From NCBI RefSeq assembly GCF_003058225.1, contig NZ_QBUG01000006.1, forward strand, positions 186,001 to 250,000: a DNA stretch of 64,000 nucleotides. The letters run 5' to 3'. The stretch is from Promicromonospora sp. AC04 (GTDB lineage: Bacteria; Actinomycetota; Actinomycetes; Actinomycetales; Cellulomonadaceae). The first letter of the stretch is position 1. The number at the start of each line of letters is the position of its first letter. The position numbers were made by a program, and so were the translations under genes. The notes below the pieces were generated by a model. That model ran no database searches. It saw only the letters and a program-made list of their open reading frames with translations, and was not told where the DNA came from. Below are positions 56,123-63,831 of this stretch, one piece after another.

Positions 56123-57090
56123 CGGGGTGGTCGTCCTGCGGCGAGCACCGCGTCGAGCAGCTCCGGGGCGTGCGCGCAGTTGGCGCCGAACCGGCCGTTG
56201 ACCTCCAGCACGACCGGCGTGCCGGTGGTGTCGCGGCGGACGTCCATGTCGACGGGGCCGATCAGGCCGAGCGCCTCGACGGTCCGGCGGGCGAGCTCCT
56301 CGACGTCGGGTGCGGCGCCGTCGGGCAGGCGTACGACGGCGGAGGCGTTGCCCACCCGGCCCTGCTTGAGCGCGGTCTTCTCCAGGACCACCACGGTGGT
56401 CTCGCCGGAGGGCATGTGGTGCACCTGCGGGCAGTACTCGGTGCCGCCGGCGAACGACTGGATGATCCAGGAGGCGTCGAGCCCGGTCCAGGCCGCTGGG
56501 CCGGGCAGGTCCGCGGGCGTCTCGATCAGTCGCACCCCGCGCCCGCCGCGTGAGACGCGGGGCTTGACCACTATCGGTCCGCGGGCCCAGGCGAGTGCCT
56601 CGTGCACGCCCGGGAAGTCCGTGGGCAGGGCGTAGCGGGGGATCAGCACCCCGGCGCGGTCGAGCGCCAGCATGGTGAGCAGCTTGTCGGCGGCGATCGC
56701 GGCGGGGCCGGGGGCCGAGGTCACTATGACGCCGTCGGTGCTGGGCGTGCCGGTGGCGCGTTCCGTCGGGCCGCGAGCGCCGGGCGCGGCCCGGTCGAGC
56801 GCCTGTGCGAGGACGGCGACCTGGGGCAGCTCGTCCTGGACGGTGGGGATCACGAGGTCGGGGGCGTGCTTGTCGATCAGGTCCCGCATGCCGGTGGCGT
56901 AGTCCCAGGCGTCGGCGCGGGGCGCGTGGTCGGTGTCCGGGAAGTGCGGGTTCGTCACGGGAGCGATGTCGACACCCACCCAGGTCAGGTCGGCGCCCGC
57001 GGCGGCGCGGGCCGCGAGCTGCGCACCGAGCGTGCGGCCGGCGGGGCCGCCTGCACCCGTCACGAGAAGGGAGGTCATCGGATGGTCCAC
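56119..57090 (-). CDS. ATP-grasp domain protein
   Basis: A carboxylate-amine/thiol ligase-type enzyme of about 320 residues. The N-terminal domain starts TSLLVTGAGGPAGRTLGAQL, and the ATP-grasp core has PIVVKPRVSRGGRGV and the metal-binding LEVNGRFGAN near the end. It resembles CarB-like ATP-grasp proteins found in polysaccharide or peptide ligase loci; the substrate is unknown. GTG 57090 is preceded by GAGGAG at nine bases; the in-frame ATG 57078 fits homologues but lacks a ribosome site. First gene of the operon with the glycosyltransferase and secreted hydrolase. Confidence 0.82.
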   Translation of the reverse strand: MDHPMTSLLVTGAGGPAGRTLGAQLAARAAAGADLTWVGVDIAPVTNPHFPDTDHAPRADAWDYATGMRDLIDKHAPDLVIPTVQDELPQVAVLAQALDRAAPGARGPTERATGTPSTDGVIVTSAPGPAAIAADKLLTMLALDRAGVLIPRYALPTDFPGVHEALAWARGPIVVKPRVSRGGRGVRLIETPADLPGPAAWTGLDASWIIQSFAGGTEYCPQVHHMPSGETTVVVLEKTALKQGRVGNASAVVRLPDGAAPDVEELARRTVEALGLIGPVDMDVRRDTTGTPVVLEVNGRFGANCAHAPELLDAVLAAGRPPR

Positions 57091-57187
57091 ATCGGCGGGC
57101 TCCTCGGTCGGGTCTATGCAGAGTCTCGCTCTCCGGGCGTTGGAACGCATTCGGAGCTTGCCCGGGTGCGGTGGGGCGGGGCCGCTC

Positions 57188-58219
57188 TCATTCGATGGCG
57201 GCCGCGAGCGGGTGGGAGCGGATGGCGGCGGCGAGCTCGCCCTCGATGCGGTCGAGGTAGACGCCGGTGGTCGCGATCGAGGCGTGGCCGAGGAGCTCGG
57301 CGACGACCTTGACGTCCCAGCCGTCGGCCACCAGGAGGGTCGCGGTGGTGTGCCGTAGGGCGTGCGGGGTGGCCTCACGCTGGTAGGGGGCGGGCATGCG
57401 GGCCACGGCGCGGGTCAGCAGGGCGCGGATGGCCTGGGTGTCGACGCGGCGGCCGCGCCAGGACAGCAGGAGGGCGCGCTGGGCGTCGTCGTCCCGGGGG
57501 CGTTTGGCCGCCAGGGCGGGGCGCAGGTGGGTGAGGTAGTCGTCCAGGGCGCGGGCCAGGGGCGGGGAGAGGGTCACGGTGCGGGTGTTGCCGCCCTTGC
57601 CGCGGATGCGCCAGGTGGTGCGCTCGGGCTCGCGGGCTACGTCGTCGACGTCGGTACGGGCCAGCTCCGAGACGCGCGGGCCGAGGACCAGCAGGAGCGC
57701 GACCACGAGCCGGTCTCGCAGGGCAAGGTCCTGGTCGGTCCTGGCAGGTGTGTCCGACGGCGGGGTGGCCAGCAGACTCCGGGCCGCACCCGCCGAGAGG
57801 GCCGTGCGGGCGGTGCGCAGGGTGCCGCGCACCTTGGCGGGCGGCGCGGCCCACTGCATGGGGTCGGCCTGCACCCAGCACTCGCGGGCGGCGTACGCGA
57901 AGAACCGGGTGACGGACTGCCGGAACCGGTTGACGGTGGCGGTGCTGCGCCCGGGGCCGGGCTTGCGGTCCGGGTCGGTGTACCGGGCGTCGGGCGCGGA
58001 CTGGTAGCGCACCAGGACGCTGTCGACGTCGGGCCCCGTCACGTCGTCGAGGATCCGGTCGCGGCCGGTCAGACGCCCGAACTCCGTCACGTCACGCGTG
58101 TAGCTACGCGCCGTGGCGGGAGACAGGACCCCACGGATGGTCTCGACCTCGACCGCCGCGAGATAACGGCGGGAGGCTTCGGCGACGGTGATGCGCTCGA
58201 GGCGCGGAGGGGCGACCAT
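57188..58219 (-). CDS. tyrosine recombinase/integrase
   Basis: A 343-residue phage-integrase-family recombinase with a SAM-like N-terminal domain (about 15-140) and catalytic domain (about 160-335). Catalytic residues visible: Arg in GPRVSEL, His and Arg in PHALRHT, His in LGHAS and Tyr in GVYLD. The C-terminal part LAAAIRSHPL is a short tail. The start (MVAPPRLER) is supported by TAGGGT seven bases upstream. No phage genes or tRNA target are nearby, so it looks like a resident recombinase rather than a prophage integrase. Confidence 0.92.
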   Translation of the reverse strand: MVAPPRLERITVAEASRRYLAAVEVETIRGVLSPATARSYTRDVTEFGRLTGRDRILDDVTGPDVDSVLVRYQSAPDARYTDPDRKPGPGRSTATVNRFRQSVTRFFAYAARECWVQADPMQWAAPPAKVRGTLRTARTALSAGAARSLLATPPSDTPARTDQDLALRDRLVVALLLVLGPRVSELARTDVDDVAREPERTTWRIRGKGGNTRTVTLSPPLARALDDYLTHLRPALAAKRPRDDDAQRALLLSWRGRRVDTQAIRALLTRAVARMPAPYQREATPHALRHTTATLLVADGWDVKVVAELLGHASIATTGVYLDRIEGELAAAIRSHPLAAAIE

Positions 58220-58232
58220 GAGCGTCACCCTA
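58220..58232 (-). promoter_or_regulatory. leaderless promoter of the recombinase
   Basis: On the minus strand TAGGGT (58232-58227) is followed by seven bases and the ATG at 58219. Confidence 0.6.
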
Positions 58233-58358
58233 GGCGGGACCACTGACACTCCCGATTTGCCGGAATATGCCGCTGACCTGCAACGGAACCACGACCCGGC
58301 CGGGTCGGACGTACCGGTCACCATCAGCGGCCCGCACGTCCGAACCGCCCCGACGGGC

Positions 58359-59204
58359 TCAGGCCAGGTCGCGGCGGCGCATCACCGTCAGGACCACCGC
58401 CGTCAGACCCACGATGTAGGCGGCGACCGTCAGCAGGGCCTGGTCGCCAGGGATGACGTCGAGCACACCGGGCGTGCCCGAACCGGCCCCGGTGAGCGAC
58501 CCGACCAGGGAGCCGGCAGCCGTCCCCGGCAGGAAATGGGTCACCTGCTCGACGACGTCCAGCAGGGAACCGACACCACGCAGCAGGTTCTCCACCACCA
58601 GGGCCCAGACCAACCCCAGCCCCACCGCGAGCGCCGGGCCGCGAGCGATGATCCCGACGGCGTAACCGAGCAGGGCCCACATCCCCAGCACGAGCAGCCC
58701 GCCGCCGACCGCCCGGGCGAGATCGCCCGCCGTCGGCCAGCTGATGGCCTCGCCCTCGGTCAGGGCGATGCCGCTGGACACGGCGACGAACAGGGCGAGA
58801 GTCACCCCGACGATGAGGACCACGAACACGCTCAACGCGGTCAAGGAACCGCCGACCACCGCGATCCGGGACGGGCCCTGCGTGAACGAGGTCTTCCAGG
58901 TACCCCAGCCGAACCCGTTGCCCGCGACCAGGGCGCCCAGCACCATCGCGAGCGCCCCGCCGAACATCGGCATGCCCTGGACCAGGACGTCGGGAACACC
59001 CTGCGGCAGGAGCCCGACCAGAAGTGCCTCGCGCGCGGCACCCTCCGCGGCAAAGCTCTCCGTCCCGGTGACGTAGGAGACGTAGTCGAAGACGTACCCG
59101 AACGTCAGGGCGAGGGCCACCCAGGCGCCGACGGTGATCCACACCGCCGGCCACCTGCACAGCCGGAGCAGCTCCGCGCGGGTGCTGTCGAGGACGGCGG
59201 TCAT
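58359..59204 (-). CDS. ABC transporter permease
   Basis: A 281-residue ABC-2-type permease with six likely helices (about 20-40, 75-97, 122-148, 160-182, 190-212, 252-272). It lacks extracytoplasmic domains. The ATG overlaps the ATPase stop (ATGA), so the two form one exporter. Function may be export of a lipid, peptide or antibiotic; not predictable. Confidence 0.9.
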   Translation of the reverse strand: MTAVLDSTRAELLRLCRWPAVWITVGAWVALALTFGYVFDYVSYVTGTESFAAEGAAREALLVGLLPQGVPDVLVQGMPMFGGALAMVLGALVAGNGFGWGTWKTSFTQGPSRIAVVGGSLTALSVFVVLIVGVTLALFVAVSSGIALTEGEAISWPTAGDLARAVGGGLLVLGMWALLGYAVGIIARGPALAVGLGLVWALVVENLLRGVGSLLDVVEQVTHFLPGTAAGSLVGSLTGAGSGTPGVLDVIPGDQALLTVAAYIVGLTAVVLTVMRRRDLA

Positions 59205-60190
59205 GAGACGGGCTCCTTCGTGCGCGTGGCGGCCGCGGCCGTGTTCGTGGTGGCTCTGGTGCTCGGGTCGGCGGCGCTCGCGGTCATCTCGAAGAAGACC
59301 TCCTCGAGGGTCCGCTCGCTGGGGGCCACCTCGTGCACGTCTGCCCCTGCGGCCACCAGCGCACGGGTCAGGTCGGGCGCCGCGGAGGCGGGCAGGTCCA
59401 CCCCGAGGGCGCCGTCGGGCAGGGGGCGGACGCCGTCCGGGCCGGCCAGCCGGGACGCGACCGCGAGCGCCGTGTCCCGCGGGGTGGCGCGCACGCGCAC
59501 CGTGATGCCGCCGCGCAGGTCCGCGACGGCCGCCTCCCGCAGCAGCCGGCCATGGTCGATGATCCCGACCCGGTCGCAGATCTCCTGCACCTCCGTCAGC
59601 AGATGGCTGGACAGGACCACTGTGCGGCCGTCGCGGGCCAGGGACACGACCAGCTCGCGCATGTCCGCCATGCCCGTCGGGTCCAGGCCGTTGGTCGGCT
59701 CGTCCAGGATCACCAGCTCCGGGTCACCGAGCAGCGCCGCCGCGACACCGAGGCGCTGCTTCATGCCCAGGGAGTAGCCCTTGTAGGCGTCGTCGCCGCG
59801 CCCGGTCAGGTCGACCAGGTCCAGGACCCGCTCCACCTCCGCGCGCGGCAGGTGCCGGTACCGGGCCAGGGAGCGCAGGTTGTCCCGGCCCGACAGGTAC
59901 GGGTAGAAACCAGGCCCCTCGACCAGGGCACCCACCCGCCCCGTCACGTCCGCCCGCCCCGCCGGCCGGCCCAGCACCGTCGCCCGCCCCGCAGTGGGGC
60001 GGACCAGCCCCAGCACCATGCGCAGCGTCGTCGTCTTGCCCGCGCCGTTGTGGCCCAGGAAGCCGTACACCTCGCCGCGCCGCACCGTCATGCTGACCCG
60101 GTCCACGGCAACCCGGTCGCCGTACCGCTTGGTCAGCGCATCGGTCCGCACCACGAGCTCGCTCGTGTCGTTCACACCTGTCTCGTCCAT
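59201..60190 (-). CDS. ABC transporter ATP-binding protein
   Basis: A 329-residue ATPase with Walker A GHNGAGKTT (about 45-53), signature YSLGMKQRLG, Walker B LVILDEPTNGLDP and the switch histidine in VLSSHLL. A C-terminal extension (about 225-329) is the DrrA/BcrA-type domain typical of exporters. GACTGT six bases before the ATG is a possible leaderless -10. It diverges from the alcohol dehydrogenase gene. Confidence 0.93.
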   Translation of the reverse strand: MDETGVNDTSELVVRTDALTKRYGDRVAVDRVSMTVRRGEVYGFLGHNGAGKTTTLRMVLGLVRPTAGRATVLGRPAGRADVTGRVGALVEGPGFYPYLSGRDNLRSLARYRHLPRAEVERVLDLVDLTGRGDDAYKGYSLGMKQRLGVAAALLGDPELVILDEPTNGLDPTGMADMRELVVSLARDGRTVVLSSHLLTEVQEICDRVGIIDHGRLLREAAVADLRGGITVRVRATPRDTALAVASRLAGPDGVRPLPDGALGVDLPASAAPDLTRALVAAGADVHEVAPSERTLEEVFFEMTASAADPSTRATTNTAAAATRTKEPVS

Positions 60191-60314
60191 GACCCCACAG
60201 TCGCCCCAGGAGGTAGGCCCGGCGTCCGTCAGCAAGCGACAACCCGGGTACGCAGGTTTGCGTACACCCGACCGTTCAGACAGCCCGCGCGCCCCGCCTC
60301 GCGGTGCCGCGTGG

Positions 60315-60326
60315 TTGAATCCGCTC
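60315..60326 (+). promoter_or_regulatory. leaderless promoter of the alcohol dehydrogenase gene
   Basis: TTGAAT (60315-60320), one mismatch from TANNNT, ends six bases before the GTG at 60327. Confidence 0.5.
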
Positions 60327-61391
60327 GTGCGCGCCATTCTCTTCGACCAGTTCCAGGGCCCCACCGACGTCCGCGAGGTCCCCGACCCGAAGGCGCCCGA
60401 CGGCGGGGTGGTCGTGCGGGTGCACGCGACCGGCCTGTGCCTGAGCGACTGGCACGCCTGGTCCGGGCACGACGCCGACATCACCGACCTGCCGCACGTC
60501 CCGGGCCATGAGCTCGCGGGCACGATCGCCGAGGTGGGCGCCGGCGTCACGAACTGGCACGTCGGGGACCGGGTCACCGTGCCGTTCGTCAGCGGCTGCG
60601 GCGCCTGCAAGTGGTGCCGCAGCGGCCAGGCGCAGGTCTGCCCCGACCAGACGCAGCCCGGCTTCACGCACTGGGGCTCCTACGCGGAGCTCGTCACCCT
60701 CTACGCCGCCGACGCCAACCTCGTCGCGATTCCCGACCACGTCTCGTTCGAGACGGCGGCCAGCCTCGGCTGCCGCTTCGCCACCGCCTACCGCGCCGTG
60801 GCCGGGCGGGCGCAGGTCCGGGCGGGGGAGTGGGTCGTGGTCGTCGGCGCGGGCGGCGTCGGGCTCAGCGCCATCATGGTCGCGGTCGCCCGCGGGGCGC
60901 ACGTCGTCGCGATCGACCGGTCCGAGGGCGCCCTGGACGCCGCCCGCCGCGCCGGCGCCGAGCACACCGTGCTCGCGGACGGTCCCGCGCTCGCGGACGG
61001 CCTCGACGTCCCCGCCGTCGTCCACCAGGTGACCGACGGCGGCGCGCACGTCGCGGTGGACGCCGTCGGCAGCGAGCGGACGTGCGCCGACGCGATCCTG
61101 AGCCTGCGCCGCCGCGGACGGCACGTGCAGGTCGGCCTGTTCCCGCCCGTCGACGGCGGCCCGCGCGTGCCGATGGGCCGTGTGATCGCCTGGGAGCTCG
61201 ACGTGCTCGGGAGCCACGGCATGGCGGCGGCCGACTACCCCGAGATGCTGGACCTCGTCGCCTCCGGTGCGCTGCGGCCCCAGGACCTCCTGGACCGGGT
61301 CGTCGGCATGGCGGAGGCCGCCCGGCTGGTGCCCACGATGGACTCCGCGCCGCGCGCCGGGATGGTGGTGCTTGACCCGCGCAGGCCATGA
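60327..61391 (+). CDS. zinc-dependent medium-chain alcohol dehydrogenase
   Basis: A 354-residue MDR oxidoreductase. Catalytic zinc ligands are Cys in TGLCLSDWH (about 38) and His-Glu in PGHELAG; structural zinc cysteines lie in GCGACKWCRSGQAQVC (about 91-107). The Rossmann motif GAGGVGLSA (about 175) and Asp in AIDRSEG indicate NAD preference. Related to threonine/alcohol dehydrogenase-like enzymes; substrate unknown. Confidence 0.94.
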   Translation: MRAILFDQFQGPTDVREVPDPKAPDGGVVVRVHATGLCLSDWHAWSGHDADITDLPHVPGHELAGTIAEVGAGVTNWHVGDRVTVPFVSGCGACKWCRSGQAQVCPDQTQPGFTHWGSYAELVTLYAADANLVAIPDHVSFETAASLGCRFATAYRAVAGRAQVRAGEWVVVVGAGGVGLSAIMVAVARGAHVVAIDRSEGALDAARRAGAEHTVLADGPALADGLDVPAVVHQVTDGGAHVAVDAVGSERTCADAILSLRRRGRHVQVGLFPPVDGGPRVPMGRVIAWELDVLGSHGMAAADYPEMLDLVASGALRPQDLLDRVVGMAEAARLVPTMDSAPRAGMVVLDPRRP

Positions 61392-61485
61392 AGACGTAGG
61401 CCTGTTGGACGCGGCGAAGACACGGGCCTGTCAGACTCACGGGCTACCCCCCCCGTGTTGTTCTGTACATCTGACACGTCAGAGG

Positions 61486-62079
61486 TCAGGCGGCCCAGCG
61501 CAGGAGCGCGTCCAGGGGAGCCGGCACCCGGTCCAGGGGAAGCACCTCGGCCAGGCGGCGTCCGTAGCGTTCCTTGCGGCCGCCCTTGGAGCCGATGAAC
61601 CGGTGCAGCTGCTGGGTGGTGGTGCGTTCGCGCTGGGCCGGCTGGCCCTGCAGCCGCTCGAAGCTGCGCAGCTCGCCCTCGGCGTCGATCAGGGCGAGGA
61701 ACCCGTCGATGCCGATCGCCCGGATCAGCTCGTCCTCGAGGTCCCGGTCGCACCGGAAGAAGCCGAGGTCGGTCAGGGGAGTGGTCGCGTCGAACCGGCG
61801 CACACCGACCCGGTCGAGGCCCTTGATGACAAACCTTTCCTCCGCGGCGTCGTACAGGCCGCCGAGCCGGATGCTCCGGTCACCGGGCAGCTGGTCGACC
61901 AGGGCGACGAGGTGGTGGCCGATGTTGGTGATCCCGCCCATCGCGACGACCTGCACACCGAGGTCGGCGAGGGGGAGGCCCAGGCGGGCGGCGAGCGTCT
62001 CGACAGCCGCCCGGTCGCTCTCGCCCTCCACGAGCACCGCGGTGCTCGTGGAGGCGGCGAGAATTCCGGCGAGATTCAT
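61486..62079 (-). CDS. stand-alone TOPRIM-domain protein, OLD-nuclease-like
   Basis: A 197-residue protein with an OLD-type TOPRIM fold: VLVEGESDRAAVETLA (metal-binding Glu near residue 18) and a second acidic motif GLYDAAEE near residue 81, followed by DLEDELIRAIG. It lacks the ATPase half of OLD nucleases. ATG 62079 has GGAG about five bases upstream; longer starts are unlikely. Small TOPRIM proteins of this kind are scattered in actinobacteria; function unknown, DNA processing or defence is possible. Convergent with the alcohol dehydrogenase gene. Confidence 0.8.
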   Translation of the reverse strand: MNLAGILAASTSTAVLVEGESDRAAVETLAARLGLPLADLGVQVVAMGGITNIGHHLVALVDQLPGDRSIRLGGLYDAAEERFVIKGLDRVGVRRFDATTPLTDLGFFRCDRDLEDELIRAIGIDGFLALIDAEGELRSFERLQGQPAQRERTTTQQLHRFIGSKGGRKERYGRRLAEVLPLDRVPAPLDALLRWAA

Positions 62080-62373
62080 GGTCTCCGGATCGTATGCCTC
62101 GGGCGCTGGGAGGGGCCGCAGGATTTTCGGGCTGCTACCGTGTTGATCTTGGTTCGTGTTGAAAGACAGTTGTGTTGCGCTATACACAATGCTTTAGATG
62201 AGTTGGGGCGACGCGATCGGGGTAGGGGCGTGGAACGAGAACCGGTCGCACGCGCCCCAGGGCCGCCGTATTGCTCGGCCCGTATTGCTCGGCCCGGGCT
62301 GCGGGGCACGTGCTGCGAAGCCCGACTCGTCCCGCGAAGCCCGCGAGTTCGGTCGAACGCATGGCTCCGGCTC

Positions 62374-62443
62374 GTGGCTTCGGTCGGCTGCCTTGAGATC
62401 GGTCCAATAAGCGACCGATCTCAAGGCAGCCGACCGAAGCCAC
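62374..62443. repeat. perfect 31-bp stem hairpin
   Basis: Arms 62374-62404 and 62413-62443 are exact reverse complements with an 8-base loop CAATAAGC. There is no T-run after either arm. Its core GCCTTGAGATCGG is also in the hairpin downstream of metK (12962-13012). Confidence 0.85.
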
Positions 62444-62589
62444 TCAGGGCGAGGGGGCAAGTGACCGAACTCAGCGCCACGTAGAGTCCGGCGACCGCGT
62501 GACGTGGACGCGAAGAGTCCGGCTGTGCCGTGCGGCGGAGGGCACCACCCGGGGGCGGGCCTCAGGGCCTCTTCCACCGCCGTAATGAC

Positions 62590-62603
62590 ATAATGTGCAT
62601 TAT
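62590..62603. promoter_or_regulatory. AT-rich palindrome, possible operator
   Basis: ATAATG-TG-CATTAT is a 6-bp inverted repeat in an AT-rich patch that stands out in this GC-rich sequence. It lies 248 bases before the 2-hydroxyacid dehydrogenase and overlaps hexamers (CATAAT, TAATGT) that resemble -10 boxes. Possible regulator site. Confidence 0.4.
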
Positions 62604-62837
62604 CGGATGTAACCCGATCTGCCGCAGAAGCCCGTCCGTACGCCGATGACGGCCGCTGGAGATGACGGCCGCCGGGACGGTACGCAGCCCCGAAGATCGA
62701 GCTCGCCGCCGTCGACCGCGGTCGACGCCGGTCCGGGGAGGCTCTTTGATCGGCGAGCCCACGGAACGCTCGCAAGCCTGGAACATCAGGCCGCGAGCCC
62801 AGTCCGCTGACATAACTGACCCGGACCGTCTCCCCGG

Positions 62838-62850
62838 CACAATGGGCGTG
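62838..62850 (+). promoter_or_regulatory. leaderless promoter of the 2-hydroxyacid dehydrogenase gene
   Basis: CACAAT (62838-62843) ends seven bases before the ATG at 62851. Confidence 0.5.
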
Positions 62851-63795
62851 ATGGCACCCGAACCCTCAGCACCCACTCTGGCCGAGACCCTGCGCACCCG
62901 TCCGACCGTGTCTGTAGGCGACGACGTCGACAACGGTCTGCGTGAAGCGCTCCTCACGTGGGCGCACACCCACGGCCTGGAGATCCTGGATCGCGGCGCG
63001 ACGCTCGCGATCACGACGAAGCCCGAGTACGCGGCGGACGCCGCCTGGGTGCACTCTCCCTTCGCGGGTGTCGAGCACCTGGCGCCCGCCCTGCCGGACG
63101 ACGTGCTCCTGACCCGCACCACCGGGACGATGCCCTGGCGCATCGCCGAGTACGTGCTCGCCTGGGTCCTTGCCGAACGCTGGCAGACAGCCCGCTACCT
63201 CGCCGACTCGGCGTCGGCCACCTGGGACCCGTCGAACCCGCCGATGCCGCCCGACCGGGATAGAGCCGTAGTGGTCGGCACCGGTGCCATCGGAAGGTCG
63301 ATCGCCCGGTCACTGGCCGCCGTCGGGCATCGGGTCACGGGCCTCAGCAGGACCGGCCGTCCCGACGACGCGTTCGACGCCGTGCTGCCCTTCGCCGAGG
63401 CACACGCTCCCGCGCTCGCCGGGGCGGGTGTCGACGTCCTCGTGCTCGCGCTCCCCCACACCCCGCAGACGACCGGCCTGATCAGCCCACAGCTGCTCCA
63501 GACGTTCGACCGCGTGCACCTGCTCAACATCGGACGAGGGTCGGCGATCGGCACGGACACGCTGGTCGGGGCGCTCGACGCCGGCCGGGTACGGCACGCG
63601 ACCCTCGACGTCGCCGAACCAGAACCGCTCGACCCGGCATCGCCCCTGTGGCGCCGCCCGGACGTCACGATCACGCCGCACGTCTCGGGGCTGACGCTGC
63701 CGTCCGACGTCGTCACGAGCCTGGACGCGGCGCTCATGCAGGTCCGCGACGGCGTTCGTCCGGCATCGGCCGTCGAGCGGGATCGCGGCTACTGA
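62851..63795 (+). CDS. D-isomer-specific 2-hydroxyacid dehydrogenase
   Basis: NAD(P)-dependent reduction of 2-oxoacids to D-2-hydroxyacids, cytoplasmic. The 314-residue protein has the Rossmann motif VVGTGAIGRSIA (about 137-148), LLNIGRGSAI with catalytic Arg near 230, DVAEPEPLD with Glu near 259 and the catalytic His in TPHVSG near 281. The N-terminal substrate domain is short. ATG 62851 is preferred for the adjacent -10; ATG 62842 and a longer frame are alternatives. The substrate could be glyoxylate or hydroxypyruvate; not decidable. Confidence 0.9.
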   Translation: MAPEPSAPTLAETLRTRPTVSVGDDVDNGLREALLTWAHTHGLEILDRGATLAITTKPEYAADAAWVHSPFAGVEHLAPALPDDVLLTRTTGTMPWRIAEYVLAWVLAERWQTARYLADSASATWDPSNPPMPPDRDRAVVVGTGAIGRSIARSLAAVGHRVTGLSRTGRPDDAFDAVLPFAEAHAPALAGAGVDVLVLALPHTPQTTGLISPQLLQTFDRVHLLNIGRGSAIGTDTLVGALDAGRVRHATLDVAEPEPLDPASPLWRRPDVTITPHVSGLTLPSDVVTSLDAALMQVRDGVRPASAVERDRGY

Positions 63796-63805
63796 GCCGT
63801 CGGTT

Positions 63806-63827
63806 GCCCAGCCGTCGGTTGCTGGGC
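63806..63827. terminator. hairpin between convergent genes
   Basis: GCCCAGC and GCTGGGC (7 bp) enclose an 8-base loop. The hairpin lies between the dehydrogenase stop and the stop of the opposite gene. CCGTCGGTTGC is directly repeated across it. No T-run. Confidence 0.5.
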
Positions 63828-63831
63828 GCGG

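Larger units (their letters stand above)
62080..62850. other. long non-coding region between divergent genes
   Basis: About 770 bases without a convincing gene. It contains a tandem 14-bp repeat CGTATTGCTCGGCC (62267-62294, two exact copies), the 31-bp-stem hairpin at 62374-62443, an AT-rich palindrome at 62590-62603, and the dehydrogenase promoter at 62838-62850. Several open frames run through it, but none has a start signal or conserved-looking protein. Confidence 0.6.

Noticed and set aside
57188-58219. Prophage or integrative element marked by the recombinase
   Set aside because: No phage, transfer or excision genes, no tRNA gene and no direct-repeat attachment sites were found around it.
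62194-62775. 193-codon minus-strand frame across the 62-kb non-coding region
   Set aside because: It runs through the 31-bp hairpin and tandem repeats, has no ribosome binding site, and its Arg/Ser/Pro-rich translation looks non-protein-like.
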